Assembly: GCA_963804055.1 (NCBI GenBank)
Contig: CAWDOU010000005.1
Span: 1 to 64,000, forward strand
Source: Bog-473 sp963804055
Lineage (GTDB): Bacteria; Actinomycetota; Acidimicrobiia; Acidimicrobiales; RAAP-2
DNA length: 64,000 nucleotides
Direction: 5' to 3'
Positions within the stretch are counted from its first letter, which is position 1. Each line of letters starts with the position of its first letter. Of this stretch, positions 42,623 through 52,082 are shown one piece after another. Under the pieces are notes generated by a model. That model made no database searches and had not been told where the DNA came from. It worked only from the letters and a program-made list of their open reading frames with translations. Position numbers and translations under genes: made by a program.

Positions 42623-44791
42623 CTATGCCGACCCACCGGACTGGCGCTGATACTGCACGATGGCCGAACCCGGCGCGGTCGAGAGCGAGAATTCCAGCCC
42701 CTTTTGCATGAGTCTCTTGCCGGACAACAACTCACTGCCGCTGAGGTCGAAGTTCTCGATCCGGTACTGCGTGCCCGCATTCAGACCGTGCAGGGTGAAA
42801 CGCATCCTCGTCTCCTGTGCGGCGGGCCTTCGAAAGACAAGCACCACGCCGCTCCCCGCCGAGGGGCGATCGAATTGAAAGGCCATCCATGCGTCATCCT
42901 CCAGGCTGAACTCCGTCAGGGGGTAGAAGTCGCTGTACAACAAGTCGTCTTGGATGCGGCCGAATTCCTCGTTCATCGTGCGGAGCAGCGCCCAATCCTC
43001 CTCGCTCGCGGTTCCAGCGTCGACACTCGATGCATAACTCGGGGCAAGAGAGCTCCGGACCACGTACTGTCCCGGACCCCAGGCACCGTCATTGGTGCTT
43101 TGGGGTCCCACGCCCGTCCCGTAATAGGGGAGCCAGAGGGATATGCCATAGGTCTGGCACTGGTTGCCAGTCGGCTCGAACTGGTAGTCGCTCCGCAATA
43201 GCGGAACTGAACGGCGCATCGTCTCGAGGTCGTTGCGCCGGCCACCCGAAGCGCAGCTGTCTATCCAAAGATGGGGATGGCGATTGCGCAATTCGTCCCA
43301 AAAAGCGAGATGGCCGGTCACGTGCTTCACCTGTGTCATCCCGAGGCGGCCCGGTACGTCCTTCGCGTTCCAGTAGTCGAGTGGGTCCATATTGAAATCT
43401 TGGCGGAACACGTCCAGCTCGTGGCCCTCAGCGGCCTGATTCGTGATGATGGTGTCGAAACGCTCCACTGACCAGGCCCAGGCGTCGGCGTTGCCGAAGT
43501 CGACGAGAAAGCTGAGGTCCGAGGCGGGGTCCGGCGGTGCGATGAGCCAATCTTGGTGCTTGTCGAAGAGTTCGGTACCGATCCCCACCCGCTCCGGCTC
43601 GCTCCACAACACGGACTTCATGCCATGATCCCTGGCCCGCTGAAATGTCGGCCGCATTCCGCGCGGGAAGCGTTTTGGGTCCGGGAACCAGTTCCCCACA
43701 CCATTGCCCCAATCCTGGGACCAACCGTCGGGTAACCCGGTCGGAATGGCGTACCACCCGGCGTCCACCCACCAATGCGTATAGAAGCCCCCGCGGTCCT
43801 CGGTGGTCCCCCGCCGAACATAAGAATCGATTGCCGAGAATTCTTCGGACTGGTCAGGGAAAAGGCTCAGGCCGCCGGTTGTGGGCGTGATGGGTGTCGG
43901 GAGGCTGCCCCCAAAGCGCGGCAGGTTGTATTCGGCCATCCATCTCCGCCACTTGTTCTGTGCGATCAACCAGCTGTCGGCGGCCCATGGCATCAGGACG
44001 ATGAGGGGGGTGCGTACCTCTTCGCCTGCTTCCAGGACGGTGTCCAAGAGCACGGCGTCGGCGATGTCCCCGTAACCGTTCAGCAGTGGGTCTGCAGACG
44101 TCATCCCGGCCTTGAGGCGCAGGCCTTCGTGCTCGTCGACGAGGAGTTGGGTGGTCCACTGCCCTGGCCATCCGACGGCGACCATGACGCCCTGGTCTTT
44201 CCAGGAGACATTGAAATAGGGCCACGTGCCGTTCGACGGCCGACCGCCCAGAGGGAAGAGAAGTCGTGCCTTCCCCGGTGCCAGCTGGGACGTCTGCGGC
44301 GCGTAATCATCGGCTTGCTGCGAGCTGCCATTGAAATGATGCAGGGCATACGGTGCCGTTGGTGACGTGTTGATGACGGTGTCGGCGGCCAGCACTGCAT
44401 TCAACCGCTGTGACGCATTCGATGAGGGGTTGGCGAAGGACACCGTCCATTCGGTGGCGGCGAAACTCTCGTAATAGACGACCGCCGCCTTTACCTGGAG
44501 TTCTCCGGACGGTGCCTGCCACGTGACCAACTCTTCGGAACGTCCCGGCGACGAACTGACTTTGCTCCTTACCGCCCGCCATTCTGCCAGGAGGCTCGCC
44601 GACGACTGTCCTGCGTAATTGAACGAGAAAGGCGGGTTGGCAATGAACTCCGACATCGCCGCGTCGGCAGTGTCACTCCTTACCGCGGCTTGCGCGACCG
44701 TAGGCGCGAGGAAGGGATTCCCGCGTGCGGCCAAGGCCGCCGACCCCGTGCCTGCTCCCACCAACTTGAGGAAGAGCCTTCGGTCAACCAT
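42623..44791 (-). CDS. Tat-exported GH36-like alpha-galactosidase
   Basis: 722 residues. The N-terminus MVDRRLFLKLVGAGTG is a twin-arginine signal (RRxFLK). The TIM-barrel part carries DVFRQDFNMDP (GH36 nucleophile Asp) and DSCASGGRRND (acid/base Asp in the CxSGGxRxD pattern), with LWSEPERVG further upstream. ATG chosen behind GGGGGCG. It probably folds in the cytoplasm and acts outside on alpha-galactosides or related sugars. It is the last gene of the minus-strand carbohydrate operon. Confidence 0.87.
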   Translation of the reverse strand: MVDRRLFLKLVGAGTGSAALAARGNPFLAPTVAQAAVRSDTADAAMSEFIANPPFSFNYAGQSSASLLAEWRAVRSKVSSSPGRSEELVTWQAPSGELQVKAAVVYYESFAATEWTVSFANPSSNASQRLNAVLAADTVINTSPTAPYALHHFNGSSQQADDYAPQTSQLAPGKARLLFPLGGRPSNGTWPYFNVSWKDQGVMVAVGWPGQWTTQLLVDEHEGLRLKAGMTSADPLLNGYGDIADAVLLDTVLEAGEEVRTPLIVLMPWAADSWLIAQNKWRRWMAEYNLPRFGGSLPTPITPTTGGLSLFPDQSEEFSAIDSYVRRGTTEDRGGFYTHWWVDAGWYAIPTGLPDGWSQDWGNGVGNWFPDPKRFPRGMRPTFQRARDHGMKSVLWSEPERVGIGTELFDKHQDWLIAPPDPASDLSFLVDFGNADAWAWSVERFDTIITNQAAEGHELDVFRQDFNMDPLDYWNAKDVPGRLGMTQVKHVTGHLAFWDELRNRHPHLWIDSCASGGRRNDLETMRRSVPLLRSDYQFEPTGNQCQTYGISLWLPYYGTGVGPQSTNDGAWGPGQYVVRSSLAPSYASSVDAGTASEEDWALLRTMNEEFGRIQDDLLYSDFYPLTEFSLEDDAWMAFQFDRPSAGSGVVLVFRRPAAQETRMRFTLHGLNAGTQYRIENFDLSGSELLSGKRLMQKGLEFSLSTAPGSAIVQYQRQSGGSA

Positions 44792-44860
44792 CCCAACGCC
44801 CCCTTCGGTTGGCCGTCGTCCCGCCAGGCACTGCACCGAGACTCAGATTCGGCACCGTCG

Positions 44861-46048
44861 TCACAAGGGCTGTGAGGCAAGTCGCGCAAACGTGGCGGCC
44901 ACAGGTCTCGGCTGGCGGCGAACGTCAAAGAGCCCGACCTCGGTCACGGCGCCTTTCGGATTCACCAGTTCGGTCTGCCAGTCGAACTGGTCTCCACGGC
45001 TGTACCAGCAGAGCCCGCGTACAGGCAGGCCGTCGTCGCGCAATCCGCGCAGCTCATCTGTGAGCGAAAGCAGCCACGGAATCTGGTCGTCCACGCCAAG
45101 GGACAAATTCGACGTCTCTGCCACCCAGAAAGGCACGTCATATCGCTCGTGCCACCGTCGAAATTCAGCCGCGGCGAACGCGACCCGCTCCTGGATCGAC
45201 CACTCGGGAGCGGCGCCCCCGACAGGAACAACCGAGACGGGGTAGAAGTCGAGGCCTGCAACCACCCGGTCGCTCACCGCGAGAGAACGGATCCGCTCGA
45301 GCAGCGTGGTATCGACCGGCTCGAGGTAACGGGCCGACTCCGGGAGGGGGTCTCGGCCGAGGTGCAAGTCCCAGACGAGCCATTCCCACGCCCGCAACGC
45401 CCGCACGTCCGCATCGGCCTGTGGCTCTATCGCCACCGGTACTGGGAACCCTTCGGACCCGATCCACCAGCCGTCGCGATCGCTACGAATGCGCGCCAGT
45501 GCCTCGAGATTTGCCAGCACGATGTTGGCCAAGATACGGGCGTGGTCGGGCCCGGACGCGAGCCGGTCATTCCACAGTCCGAGGCAACCTGAATTCATTG
45601 CCGTGACGCCCGGCTCATTGATCGGCGTGAACCATTGCGGCTCTTGATAACGGTCGAGGAATGCCTCGACGTATCGGCAGAACGACTCCACCCATCGCTG
45701 ATCGGCAAAGCCGTCGAAGGAGTCGGGCAGACCGAAGTGCAACAGGTCGACGATCGGCTCCAGACCCTGCTCAGCGCAACTGTTCAATCCTCGATCCCAG
45801 AGGGTCCAGTCGTACTGCCCTGGTTCCGGCTCACTCAGACGCCATGGTGCGCCGTATCGGACGACCTTGATGCCGAGAGCGGCAATCGAGCGAAGGTCGT
45901 CGTCGACATGGGCGTAGTGCCCACTCTGCGCGAACTGGTCTTGGCGATAGGGAATTCCATCGGCGAGCACCAACGGATCGGACCCTTCTTCGCCGACGGC
46001 CCACGCAAAGTCAGGGAACCCGTCCTCGCTGGCAATTGTGTCCGGCAT
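44861..46048 (-). CDS. GH1-like glycosidase
   Basis: 395 residues, single TIM barrel without a signal peptide. Acid/base Glu is in WFTPINEPGVTA, the nucleophile Glu in VAETSN, and IKVVRYGAPW and GQYDW recall beta-glucosidases. It is shorter than classical GH1 enzymes (about 450 residues) and the nucleophile motif differs from TENG, so it belongs to the divergent branch often found beside sugar-nucleotide genes. It lies 69 nt upstream of the GH36-like gene on the same strand. Confidence 0.8.
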   Translation of the reverse strand: MPDTIASEDGFPDFAWAVGEEGSDPLVLADGIPYRQDQFAQSGHYAHVDDDLRSIAALGIKVVRYGAPWRLSEPEPGQYDWTLWDRGLNSCAEQGLEPIVDLLHFGLPDSFDGFADQRWVESFCRYVEAFLDRYQEPQWFTPINEPGVTAMNSGCLGLWNDRLASGPDHARILANIVLANLEALARIRSDRDGWWIGSEGFPVPVAIEPQADADVRALRAWEWLVWDLHLGRDPLPESARYLEPVDTTLLERIRSLAVSDRVVAGLDFYPVSVVPVGGAAPEWSIQERVAFAAAEFRRWHERYDVPFWVAETSNLSLGVDDQIPWLLSLTDELRGLRDDGLPVRGLCWYSRGDQFDWQTELVNPKGAVTEVGLFDVRRQPRPVAATFARLASQPL

Positions 46049-46138
46049 AGGGCTGCGAATCTAGCGGAGCGCGCAAGATTCATCTCGGGCGCGTGCCATC
46101 TCCTCGGGGGGCATGGCGGAATGTCGCCGTCGACGCGC

Positions 46139-46897
46139 TCACGTGCACGCAATCCCTGCCTCAGTTCGATACCGGTCGACCCACTCAGCGCTGAGCTGAT
46201 CTCTCAGCCGCTCGTGACGGCCGACGATCTGTTGTCCCGGTGGGAGCTCGAGCCCCAGGAAGGCGAGGATTCGCCGAGTGCCTCCGACGGGGTCGGACTC
46301 CAGATCCTCGTACAGCACCGGATGAGGCCGAACGCCCACGGAGGCGAACCACCGCTCCCATGCGCGGTTGTCCTGCTCAATCTTCCGAACCAGCGCATCT
46401 ATGCCGTCGAACTCGTAGCGGGGCTCCTGCCCCTCCTCGTCTCGCTCGAGCTGATCGGTCTTGTGCCAGACATCGGACCGCTCGGCTCGGAACAGGGACA
46501 CTCCTTGAGCGACCGAGTCGAGGCGCTGCAGATGCACAAAGCGAAGATCGCCGAAGACGCTCGTCAGCAGCTCAAGATCCCTGCCCCGGAGGGCCGGATG
46601 GATGGTTCCCAGCCGAGTGACGACCTCGTCCAGGGTTCCCCACATGATCCTGGCCCCGAAGACGCCGTTGTCGGTCGTGCCGGCCAATTGGGCCGCCTTC
46701 ACGAATGTCGCGTACCCGTACGCGCCATCCGAGGCCCGCGGTATTCCCCATTGCTCCGCGTATCTGCTCTCGTCAGCCTTGCGAAAGTAGGACGCAGGCC
46801 GACCGGCGACCCCCGTGGACTCGAGGAGCCCGCAGAGCCACGTGCTGCCGGTGCGAGGAGTAGTGCAGAGCACGTAGGCGCCGACTCCCGCCGGCAT
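46139..46897 (-). CDS. Stf0-like sulfotransferase
   Basis: 252 residues. The 5'-phosphosulfate-binding loop CTTPRTGSTWLCGLLESTGV is at the N-terminus; FVHLQRLDSVAQGVSLF holds the 3'-phosphate-binding Arg/Ser pattern. This matches Stf0, which sulfates trehalose for sulfolipids in mycobacteria. Its start overlaps the stop of the kinase-like gene. With the glycosidase genes downstream, a role in sulfating a sugar or glycolipid is likely. Confidence 0.88.
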   Translation of the reverse strand: MPAGVGAYVLCTTPRTGSTWLCGLLESTGVAGRPASYFRKADESRYAEQWGIPRASDGAYGYATFVKAAQLAGTTDNGVFGARIMWGTLDEVVTRLGTIHPALRGRDLELLTSVFGDLRFVHLQRLDSVAQGVSLFRAERSDVWHKTDQLERDEEGQEPRYEFDGIDALVRKIEQDNRAWERWFASVGVRPHPVLYEDLESDPVGGTRRILAFLGLELPPGQQIVGRHERLRDQLSAEWVDRYRTEAGIACT

Positions 46898-47811
46898 CAG
46901 GCCGACTCCAGATCGGCGGGGTCGTCAAGGACCGCCTGCAGCCGGAGCTTTGCCGTCGCGACAGCGTCCGGAATGGTTTCGGCGTAGTAGGGGATGAACA
47001 GGGCGGTCTGCCACACCACCCAGCCACGTGCGCGCGCTCTGGTCGCACTGTCGAATCCCAAGGTATTGAGGAAGAGGGCTCGCTCCTCGGGTGGAAGAAA
47101 CCAGGCCACCTGCGCGTCGCAGGCGGGATCGCCGATGCCGGTGCAGCTCCAGTCGATCACTCCAGCGAGTGCGTTGTCACGCATGATGACGTTCGCGGCG
47201 AGGAGGTCCCCATGGGTCCACACCGGATCCTTCCCCCACTCCTCGGCACGGATGGCCGCGTTCCAAACCGAGGTGGCGCGATCGACATCGAATTCCTCCA
47301 GCCGGCCGATGGCTCGACGCACTTCCTCGTCGAAAGGGGCCAACGTGCCGGCACGAGCCCCGGTCGGCGGATTGCCCCGGGTGTCGATGTGCTGCAGAGC
47401 CACCAAGAATGCTGCGAGCCCTCGTGCTGCAGTGCTCAGATCAACGTCGTGGGCGTGCTGCAGGTCCTCCCCGTCGAGCCAGGGATAGACGAGCCATGGA
47501 TATGGGTACTCGAGCCCCGGTTCCCCCTTGGCCAGAGGAACCGGCAGCGGCGCCGGGAGGTGGGGGGCCAACACTCGCAGCCACTTCCACTCCTTGTCCA
47601 CCTGGGACATCGCCCAATGGATGCGAGGGAACCGCAGTCCCATGTCGTCACCAAGGCGGTAGATCACGTTGTCTGTCCCGGTGGACGGCACACGCCAGAG
47701 CGTCTGGCCCGACCACTCGGGAAACTGTGTATCGACCAATTCGCGTGCAAGCCGGTCGGTGACGGGAACCTCGTCGGCGTGCATCCTTGGCGGACCTTGG
47801 GGCTCGCTCAT
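46897..47811 (-). CDS. Aminoglycoside-phosphotransferase-family kinase
   Basis: 304 residues, APH/choline-kinase fold. The catalytic loop is WTHGDLLAANVIM with Asp and Asn, followed by GVIDWSCTGIGDPACD. It could phosphorylate a sugar, an amino alcohol or an antibiotic. It heads the minus-strand run with the sulfotransferase and glycosidases, so sugar phosphorylation is the more likely job. Confidence 0.87.
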   Translation of the reverse strand: MSEPQGPPRMHADEVPVTDRLARELVDTQFPEWSGQTLWRVPSTGTDNVIYRLGDDMGLRFPRIHWAMSQVDKEWKWLRVLAPHLPAPLPVPLAKGEPGLEYPYPWLVYPWLDGEDLQHAHDVDLSTAARGLAAFLVALQHIDTRGNPPTGARAGTLAPFDEEVRRAIGRLEEFDVDRATSVWNAAIRAEEWGKDPVWTHGDLLAANVIMRDNALAGVIDWSCTGIGDPACDAQVAWFLPPEERALFLNTLGFDSATRARARGWVVWQTALFIPYYAETIPDAVATAKLRLQAVLDDPADLESA

Positions 47812-48126
47812 GACTGGAGAGTCCCCTCCAGTCGTCGGGATGCGGCGGCCTTCCGATGGAGGCCGTACGTCGGCGGCCGGTGGGTCAGCCTCTGAACATC
47901 AACAGCTGAACCAAGTAGTGGGTACAACGAAGCCACAACGCGTCAGATCCTCTCGGTAGGTGATGTCTCCTCTCCTTGTGGACGTAGACGCATGGCGCAT
48001 CGATCTCTCCTTCACTGATCGGTCGTCGTCGACAGTAATACAGGAGGCACTGAAGCATCAGGATTGCGATGCTGCCCTTTCGTCCCGACCTCGCTGTCGA
48101 CGGGCCGGATCATCGACTGACGGTCG
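47812..48126. other. Spacer, promoter region of the carbohydrate operon
   Basis: 315 bp between the kinase-like gene and the anti-sigma-like gene, both transcribed leftward. It is less GC-rich than its surroundings in the second half. A 55-codon plus-strand frame (47963-48130) has no recognisable product. No clear operator or terminator was seen. Confidence 0.5.
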
Positions 48127-48939
48127 CTAGGGGAGGTTCGGGCCGATGCTGCCGAAATGTTGTCGGAACGTTCCGTGCGTGGTGGTCACTTCGGCCGAGC
48201 TGACGTCGGTCTTCGAAGGCCACCATGCCGCATACAGACCTTTCTCAAGCGTGGCCTGAATGTGCGTCCCGTCCTCGAGCACCAACGTGACCGCGGTGAC
48301 CTGCGCGCCGGCGTGCCCGTCGGCATAGGTGAACAGCTTGTTGCCCCCGTCGAACCCGACTCCGGGGGTGCCGATCTCGTCAGGACCGGCCGGGGGAAGG
48401 TCCCCGCCGTTCCCGCTGATGCTCAGGAGCCCCCGATCCCAGAGGCACACTTGTTGGCCCGAGGGTCCGGCGTACACGAGCATTTCGAACGGTCCACGCG
48501 AGTCGGTCAGTACCAGTGGCGGCAACGTGGCCGGAAGCGACGGTGCCTCGGCGGGTGGGATGAGCTTCATGGTCCACACCTGTTGGCAGCCGGCATCGGC
48601 CGCTGCGAGCTGTGCGGCCGGCGGGCTCGTGGTCGTCGGGGTCCATGCCGCGAACGCTCCGGGCGTCTCGGTCGAGCTCAGGGACAGTCCGAGCGCAAGC
48701 GCGCCGACCATGACCGCAACGGTGGCCGCCAGCGTGATCCGCTTCATCGGGCTCGCACCCCGAAGGCGCGGGCGTCGCCGGGCTGCCGGCTCCGCCGCTT
48801 GCCTGTCGACCACCGGGGCGGCAAACAGGCGCGCCAGGAGCGCGTCTTCGTCGGACCTGGCCCACCCACTCACGGCAGCCGGCTCGCGAAACGGGTTCGC
48901 CGATTCCAGTTCGGCCATGGCCTCAGACACCTGTTTCAT
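48127..48939 (-). CDS. Membrane-anchored partner (putative anti-sigma) of the ECF factor
   Basis: 270 residues. A cytoplasmic head of about 60 residues (AMAELESANPFREP, EDALLARLFAAP) precedes one transmembrane helix (about 67-90) and an extracytoplasmic domain of about 180 residues. It lacks the HxxxCxxC zinc motif of ZAS anti-sigma factors. ATG chosen behind GGAGG; it overlaps the sigma gene stop by 4 nt (ATGA), the usual arrangement for a sigma/anti-sigma pair. The anti-sigma role is inferred from position and topology only. Confidence 0.7.
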   Translation of the reverse strand: MKQVSEAMAELESANPFREPAAVSGWARSDEDALLARLFAAPVVDRQAAEPAARRRPRLRGASPMKRITLAATVAVMVGALALGLSLSSTETPGAFAAWTPTTTSPPAAQLAAADAGCQQVWTMKLIPPAEAPSLPATLPPLVLTDSRGPFEMLVYAGPSGQQVCLWDRGLLSISGNGGDLPPAGPDEIGTPGVGFDGGNKLFTYADGHAGAQVTAVTLVLEDGTHIQATLEKGLYAAWWPSKTDVSSAEVTTTHGTFRQHFGSIGPNLP

Positions 48940-49490
48940 GGGGCCTCCTTCGCGGGATGGATCGCCTGTTGGCCCAGGCGGACCGGATGGTCCTGCGCCT
49001 TCAGGTATCTGGCGAACCTGCGCCGGGCTCGGTGGAGTCGGAGCGAGGCCAGGGACTTCGAGCAACCGAGGGTGACCGCCAGTTGCTCGGTCCCGAATCC
49101 GTGCCAGGCAGCGAGAACGACGATGTCGCGATCTTCGGGGCGCATCCGGCCCAGGGCGCACCGGATGGAGTTCCGCAACGCCAGGGACTCGGTCACGGCG
49201 TTCCCGAGGTCCCAAGGTGTGGACGGTTCTTCTCCGAGTCGCTGACCGACGGCGCGCTGGCGCGCCTCGGACCGCCTCTGATCCGCCAGAGATCGCCTCG
49301 CAACCCCGATCAACCAAGGGAGCGCGTCGGCGGGAACCTCGTCGAAGCGCCTCCAGGCCACCAGGTAGGTACTCGAGACGACGTCCGACGCGTTCTCACG
49401 GTCGGTGCGGGTCAAGACGTACGCGAAGAGCGGCCGGACGGTCTCCCTGTACAGATCCTCGAACCGCGATCGATCGACTTGTCCCACCAC
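48936..49490 (-). CDS. ECF RNA polymerase sigma factor
   Basis: 184 residues. Region 2 shows FEDLYRETVRPLFAYVLTRT, DRENASDVVSSTYLVAWRRF and WLIGVARRSLADQRR; region 4 shows MRPEDRDIVVLAAWHGFGTE and QLAVTLGCSKSLASLRLHRA. Two-domain ECF factor with GTG start. Coupled to the membrane protein gene downstream. Directly upstream on the same strand sits a second ECF/membrane pair of different sequence. Confidence 0.92.
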   Translation of the reverse strand: MVGQVDRSRFEDLYRETVRPLFAYVLTRTDRENASDVVSSTYLVAWRRFDEVPADALPWLIGVARRSLADQRRSEARQRAVGQRLGEEPSTPWDLGNAVTESLALRNSIRCALGRMRPEDRDIVVLAAWHGFGTEQLAVTLGCSKSLASLRLHRARRRFARYLKAQDHPVRLGQQAIHPAKEAP

Positions 49491-49611
49491 GCCCCTCGTT
49501 GGCTTTCCTTCACCATGGAATGGCCGGCACGAGCAAGATATTTCACCCTTTCCGTCAACGCTGGTGGAAGACGCGCCGGAGGACGACGGTCGTTCCCCGC
49601 CGAGGCCCAGG

Positions 49612-50778
49612 TCAGCGCCCGGCGGCGGGCGTGGTCGACTCGTCCGACGACACGACCGCTTCCTTCAACACGGAGGACCAGCGCGGCGCGTTGTACGCAG
49701 TGCGTGGCTGCCGGCCGCCGGAACAGGGGTCGAACGGGTTCACCTGGACGGCCGGGGTCGGGATCTGCTCCGTTCCGATGACTGCGGTCGTCTGCTCGTC
49801 GACGACGAAGGTGTCGACGAGCTCGCTGGCGGGCATTCGGAAGGGAATCGCCCCATTCTTGCCGGCGTTTGCCGCGGACCCGGCGGCGCAGTGCATCTGG
49901 AGGGTCCGGGCGGGAATGCGCTCCACATAGCGCAGGCCGAGGCCGGATCGACCCGCCCTGTTCTTGACCGTGCCCACCTCCGTGACCCCCGGCACGTGGC
50001 TCAACACCTCATAGAGGGCGCCGCGGAGCTCCGGCGTTGCACCGATGTCGGGCCCCTGCAGAAGGGCGGCGGCCGTGGAGACCACTCGGCAATCGGCGTC
50101 GGCGCACTGGGAGGCCGTCGTGATCTGGAACTGGAAGCGGGTCGACTCGAGAACCCGGCGGAGCGCGGCAGCGTTCGTCGGAAGGTCGGCCACGTGGAAG
50201 ACGGGCGTGGGAGCCGGCGGTGGCTCGCCGGCCTCGGTCGGCGTGACGGTCTCCTCCTGCCTCAACCCCTGGGGGGGCCCAGGAAGCGGGGGCGACCCAG
50301 CCTCCTTCCATGTGCGCTCGTCCGCCTTGGTGTCGAGGTGCGCCGTCTTGTCGGTTGTCGCGAGGACACGGCCGTAGCCCTTGCCGTTGATCCAGGTGCG
50401 GACGACGCCACTCAAGTACCCGTTGACAGTGACCCCCGGTGACAAGGCGGCGGCAAAGTACTCCGTCGGGGTCTCGATCTCCGAATAGAGGTATTGGCCC
50501 GGCTGCAGGGCCGGGATGTCGTCGGCCCGAGCGGATAACAAACGCAACTCCGTGGCGGCGGCCGACGAAGGGCCTCCTGGCGCGCCACTCGGGATGAGAA
50601 CCAAGGCGATGACCGCGGCCGCCACCGCGACGACGATTCCACCGGCAACGAATCGGGACCTCCGTCGAGTCGCCGGCGTCCCGCGTTGCTCCCGTTCGTG
50701 CCCCCGGACCTCCTCGAGGGAGACGGCCCGAATGCCGCTTTCGACCAGGGCGCGAATGTCCTCCGACAGATCAAGCAT
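49612..50778 (-). CDS. CU044_5270-family membrane protein (putative anti-sigma)
   Basis: 388 residues. A cytoplasmic head (MLDLSEDIRALVESGIRAVS) is followed by one transmembrane helix (about 43-62) and a large extracytoplasmic domain that fits the actinobacterial CU044_5270 family. Its start overlaps the end of the second ECF gene by 8 nt, so the two are coupled. Function unknown; an anti-sigma or surface-sensor role is inferred from pairing. Confidence 0.8.
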   Translation of the reverse strand: MLDLSEDIRALVESGIRAVSLEEVRGHEREQRGTPATRRRSRFVAGGIVVAVAAAVIALVLIPSGAPGGPSSAAATELRLLSARADDIPALQPGQYLYSEIETPTEYFAAALSPGVTVNGYLSGVVRTWINGKGYGRVLATTDKTAHLDTKADERTWKEAGSPPLPGPPQGLRQEETVTPTEAGEPPPAPTPVFHVADLPTNAAALRRVLESTRFQFQITTASQCADADCRVVSTAAALLQGPDIGATPELRGALYEVLSHVPGVTEVGTVKNRAGRSGLGLRYVERIPARTLQMHCAAGSAANAGKNGAIPFRMPASELVDTFVVDEQTTAVIGTEQIPTPAVQVNPFDPCSGGRQPRTAYNAPRWSSVLKEAVVSSDESTTPAAGR

Positions 50779-51235
50779 GCTCCCTGCCCTCCACCTTGAG
50801 CTGCCCGCGGAGGCTGGCCAGCCCGCGAGCGAGATGCGTCTGGATCGTCGAGGGTCGCACCCCCGTCATGTCTGCCACTTCGACCGATGTCCATCCATAC
50901 CCGTGAATGAGCACGACGGCGATGCGCTGACGCTCCGGAAGCGCCGACAGGGCCCGGCGCAGATCCGGCTCGAATGTCGAGGGCCGCTCGTCGGGTAGCT
51001 CGAAGAGGATCCGGGTCTTCGAGGGGCGGACCCGGCTGGCGCCCACGCGATAGAGGTAGCCGGCAGGGTTCTGCATGACCACCACTCGTGCCCAGTGCTC
51101 CCAGGCGTAGGCCAGGGCTTCGGCAGTGGCCTCGCGTCCGAGCTCCCATCCCAGCTTGGCCACCAGGGCGCGATGGAGCCTCGGCTCAGTGGCCTCGACG
51201 AACTGCGCGAACGGATCATCGCCTTGGTTGCTCAC
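50771..51235 (-). CDS. ECF RNA polymerase sigma factor (second)
   Basis: 154 residues, short for a sigma factor. Region 2 is ATEPRLHRALVAKLGWELGR plus AEALAYAWEHWARV and PAGYLYRVGASRVR; region 4 is LPERQRIAVVLIHGYGWTSV and EVADMTGVRPSTIQTHLARG. The GTG start follows a region shared with the divergent FHA-LuxR gene. It forms the second tandem ECF/membrane pair. Confidence 0.9.
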   Translation of the reverse strand: MSNQGDDPFAQFVEATEPRLHRALVAKLGWELGREATAEALAYAWEHWARVVVMQNPAGYLYRVGASRVRPSKTRILFELPDERPSTFEPDLRRALSALPERQRIAVVLIHGYGWTSVEVADMTGVRPSTIQTHLARGLASLRGQLKVEGREHA

Positions 51236-51402
51236 CCGACCCCATGTTCTCTCCTACTCAGAAGAGCGCTGACGAGGGGCCCCGCGCCACACGGCGCGGG
51301 CGGTTTCCACGACCCAGGCCCGATCCCCAGGCGACCGCCACCCAGCCCGGAGAGCAACGAGCGACCGGTCCGGGCGACGTCAGGTCACTTAGGATTTTCG
51401 CG

Positions 51403-51921
51403 ATGCCGTCACTCGAGGGACCCACCGGCGCGCGGCACGAGCTTCTGGGCGCCTCGGCGACCATTGGTCGGGACCCCATGAACGACGTCGTCATCCCGGA
51501 CGATACGAAGGTCTCCCGGTCCCATGCCGAGATCCAGTTCAGCGACGGGCGCTGGCTCGTGGTCGATCTCCAGAGCCGCAACGGAACCCTCGTCAACACC
51601 CGGCGCATTCGTCGGCACCCCCTGCGCGACAGGGACCGCATCCAGTGTGGGGAGCAGGTGTTCGTCTTCCTGGCCGACGACGACCCGAATGTGACCGAGA
51701 CGAGCCGCGCTGTCCAGGGGCACACCCCTGATCTCTCACGCCGTGAACGGCAGGTGCTCGCCCTCGTCGTCGAGGGTTTGACCGATCGGGAGATCGGCGA
51801 ACGCCTGTACATAAGCACGAGCACCGTCCGATCACATCTCGACCGGATCTCGGAGAAGACCGGATTTCGCCGGCGGGCGGACCTCATCCGTCTGGCGGCC
51901 GCAGTCGAGCTCCACGACTAG
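51403..51921 (+). CDS. FHA-LuxR fusion regulator
   Basis: 172 residues. Residues 5-95 form an FHA domain with GR (22-23), SRSH (38-41) and RNGT (59-62), the phosphothreonine-binding pattern. Residues 110-170 form a LuxR-type HTH (LSRRERQVLALVVEGLTDRE, then STVRSHLDRISEKTG). No other domain fits. ATG chosen; TAGGAT lies 7 nt upstream with no Shine-Dalgarno, so the mRNA may be leaderless. The FHA part suggests control by Ser/Thr protein kinases. It is divergent from the ECF genes and precedes a PBP gene. Confidence 0.9.
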   Translation: MPSLEGPTGARHELLGASATIGRDPMNDVVIPDDTKVSRSHAEIQFSDGRWLVVDLQSRNGTLVNTRRIRRHPLRDRDRIQCGEQVFVFLADDDPNVTETSRAVQGHTPDLSRRERQVLALVVEGLTDREIGERLYISTSTVRSHLDRISEKTGFRRRADLIRLAAAVELHD

Positions 51922-52082
51922 CGCTCGCCGATCTTCGTCGAGGATCCTCGGCCAGCTGGGGCGGCGGTGTGGGCAATTGTGCCCACAGAAATGGGCAGCG
52001 TTGTCTCTACCCGACGAACGTGCGGATTCTCCACACTGATCGAATGCGAAGAGATCGCTCCCACCTTCGGGGGCGCCGGTAG

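Noticed and set aside
45635..46987. 450-codon plus-strand frame opposite GH1-like and Stf0 genes
   Set aside because: The sense genes carry catalytic motifs and proper overlaps; the antisense product has none.
47963..48130. 55-codon plus-strand frame in the spacer
   Set aside because: No ribosome site, no recognisable motif, and its end overlaps the anti-sigma-like gene antisense.
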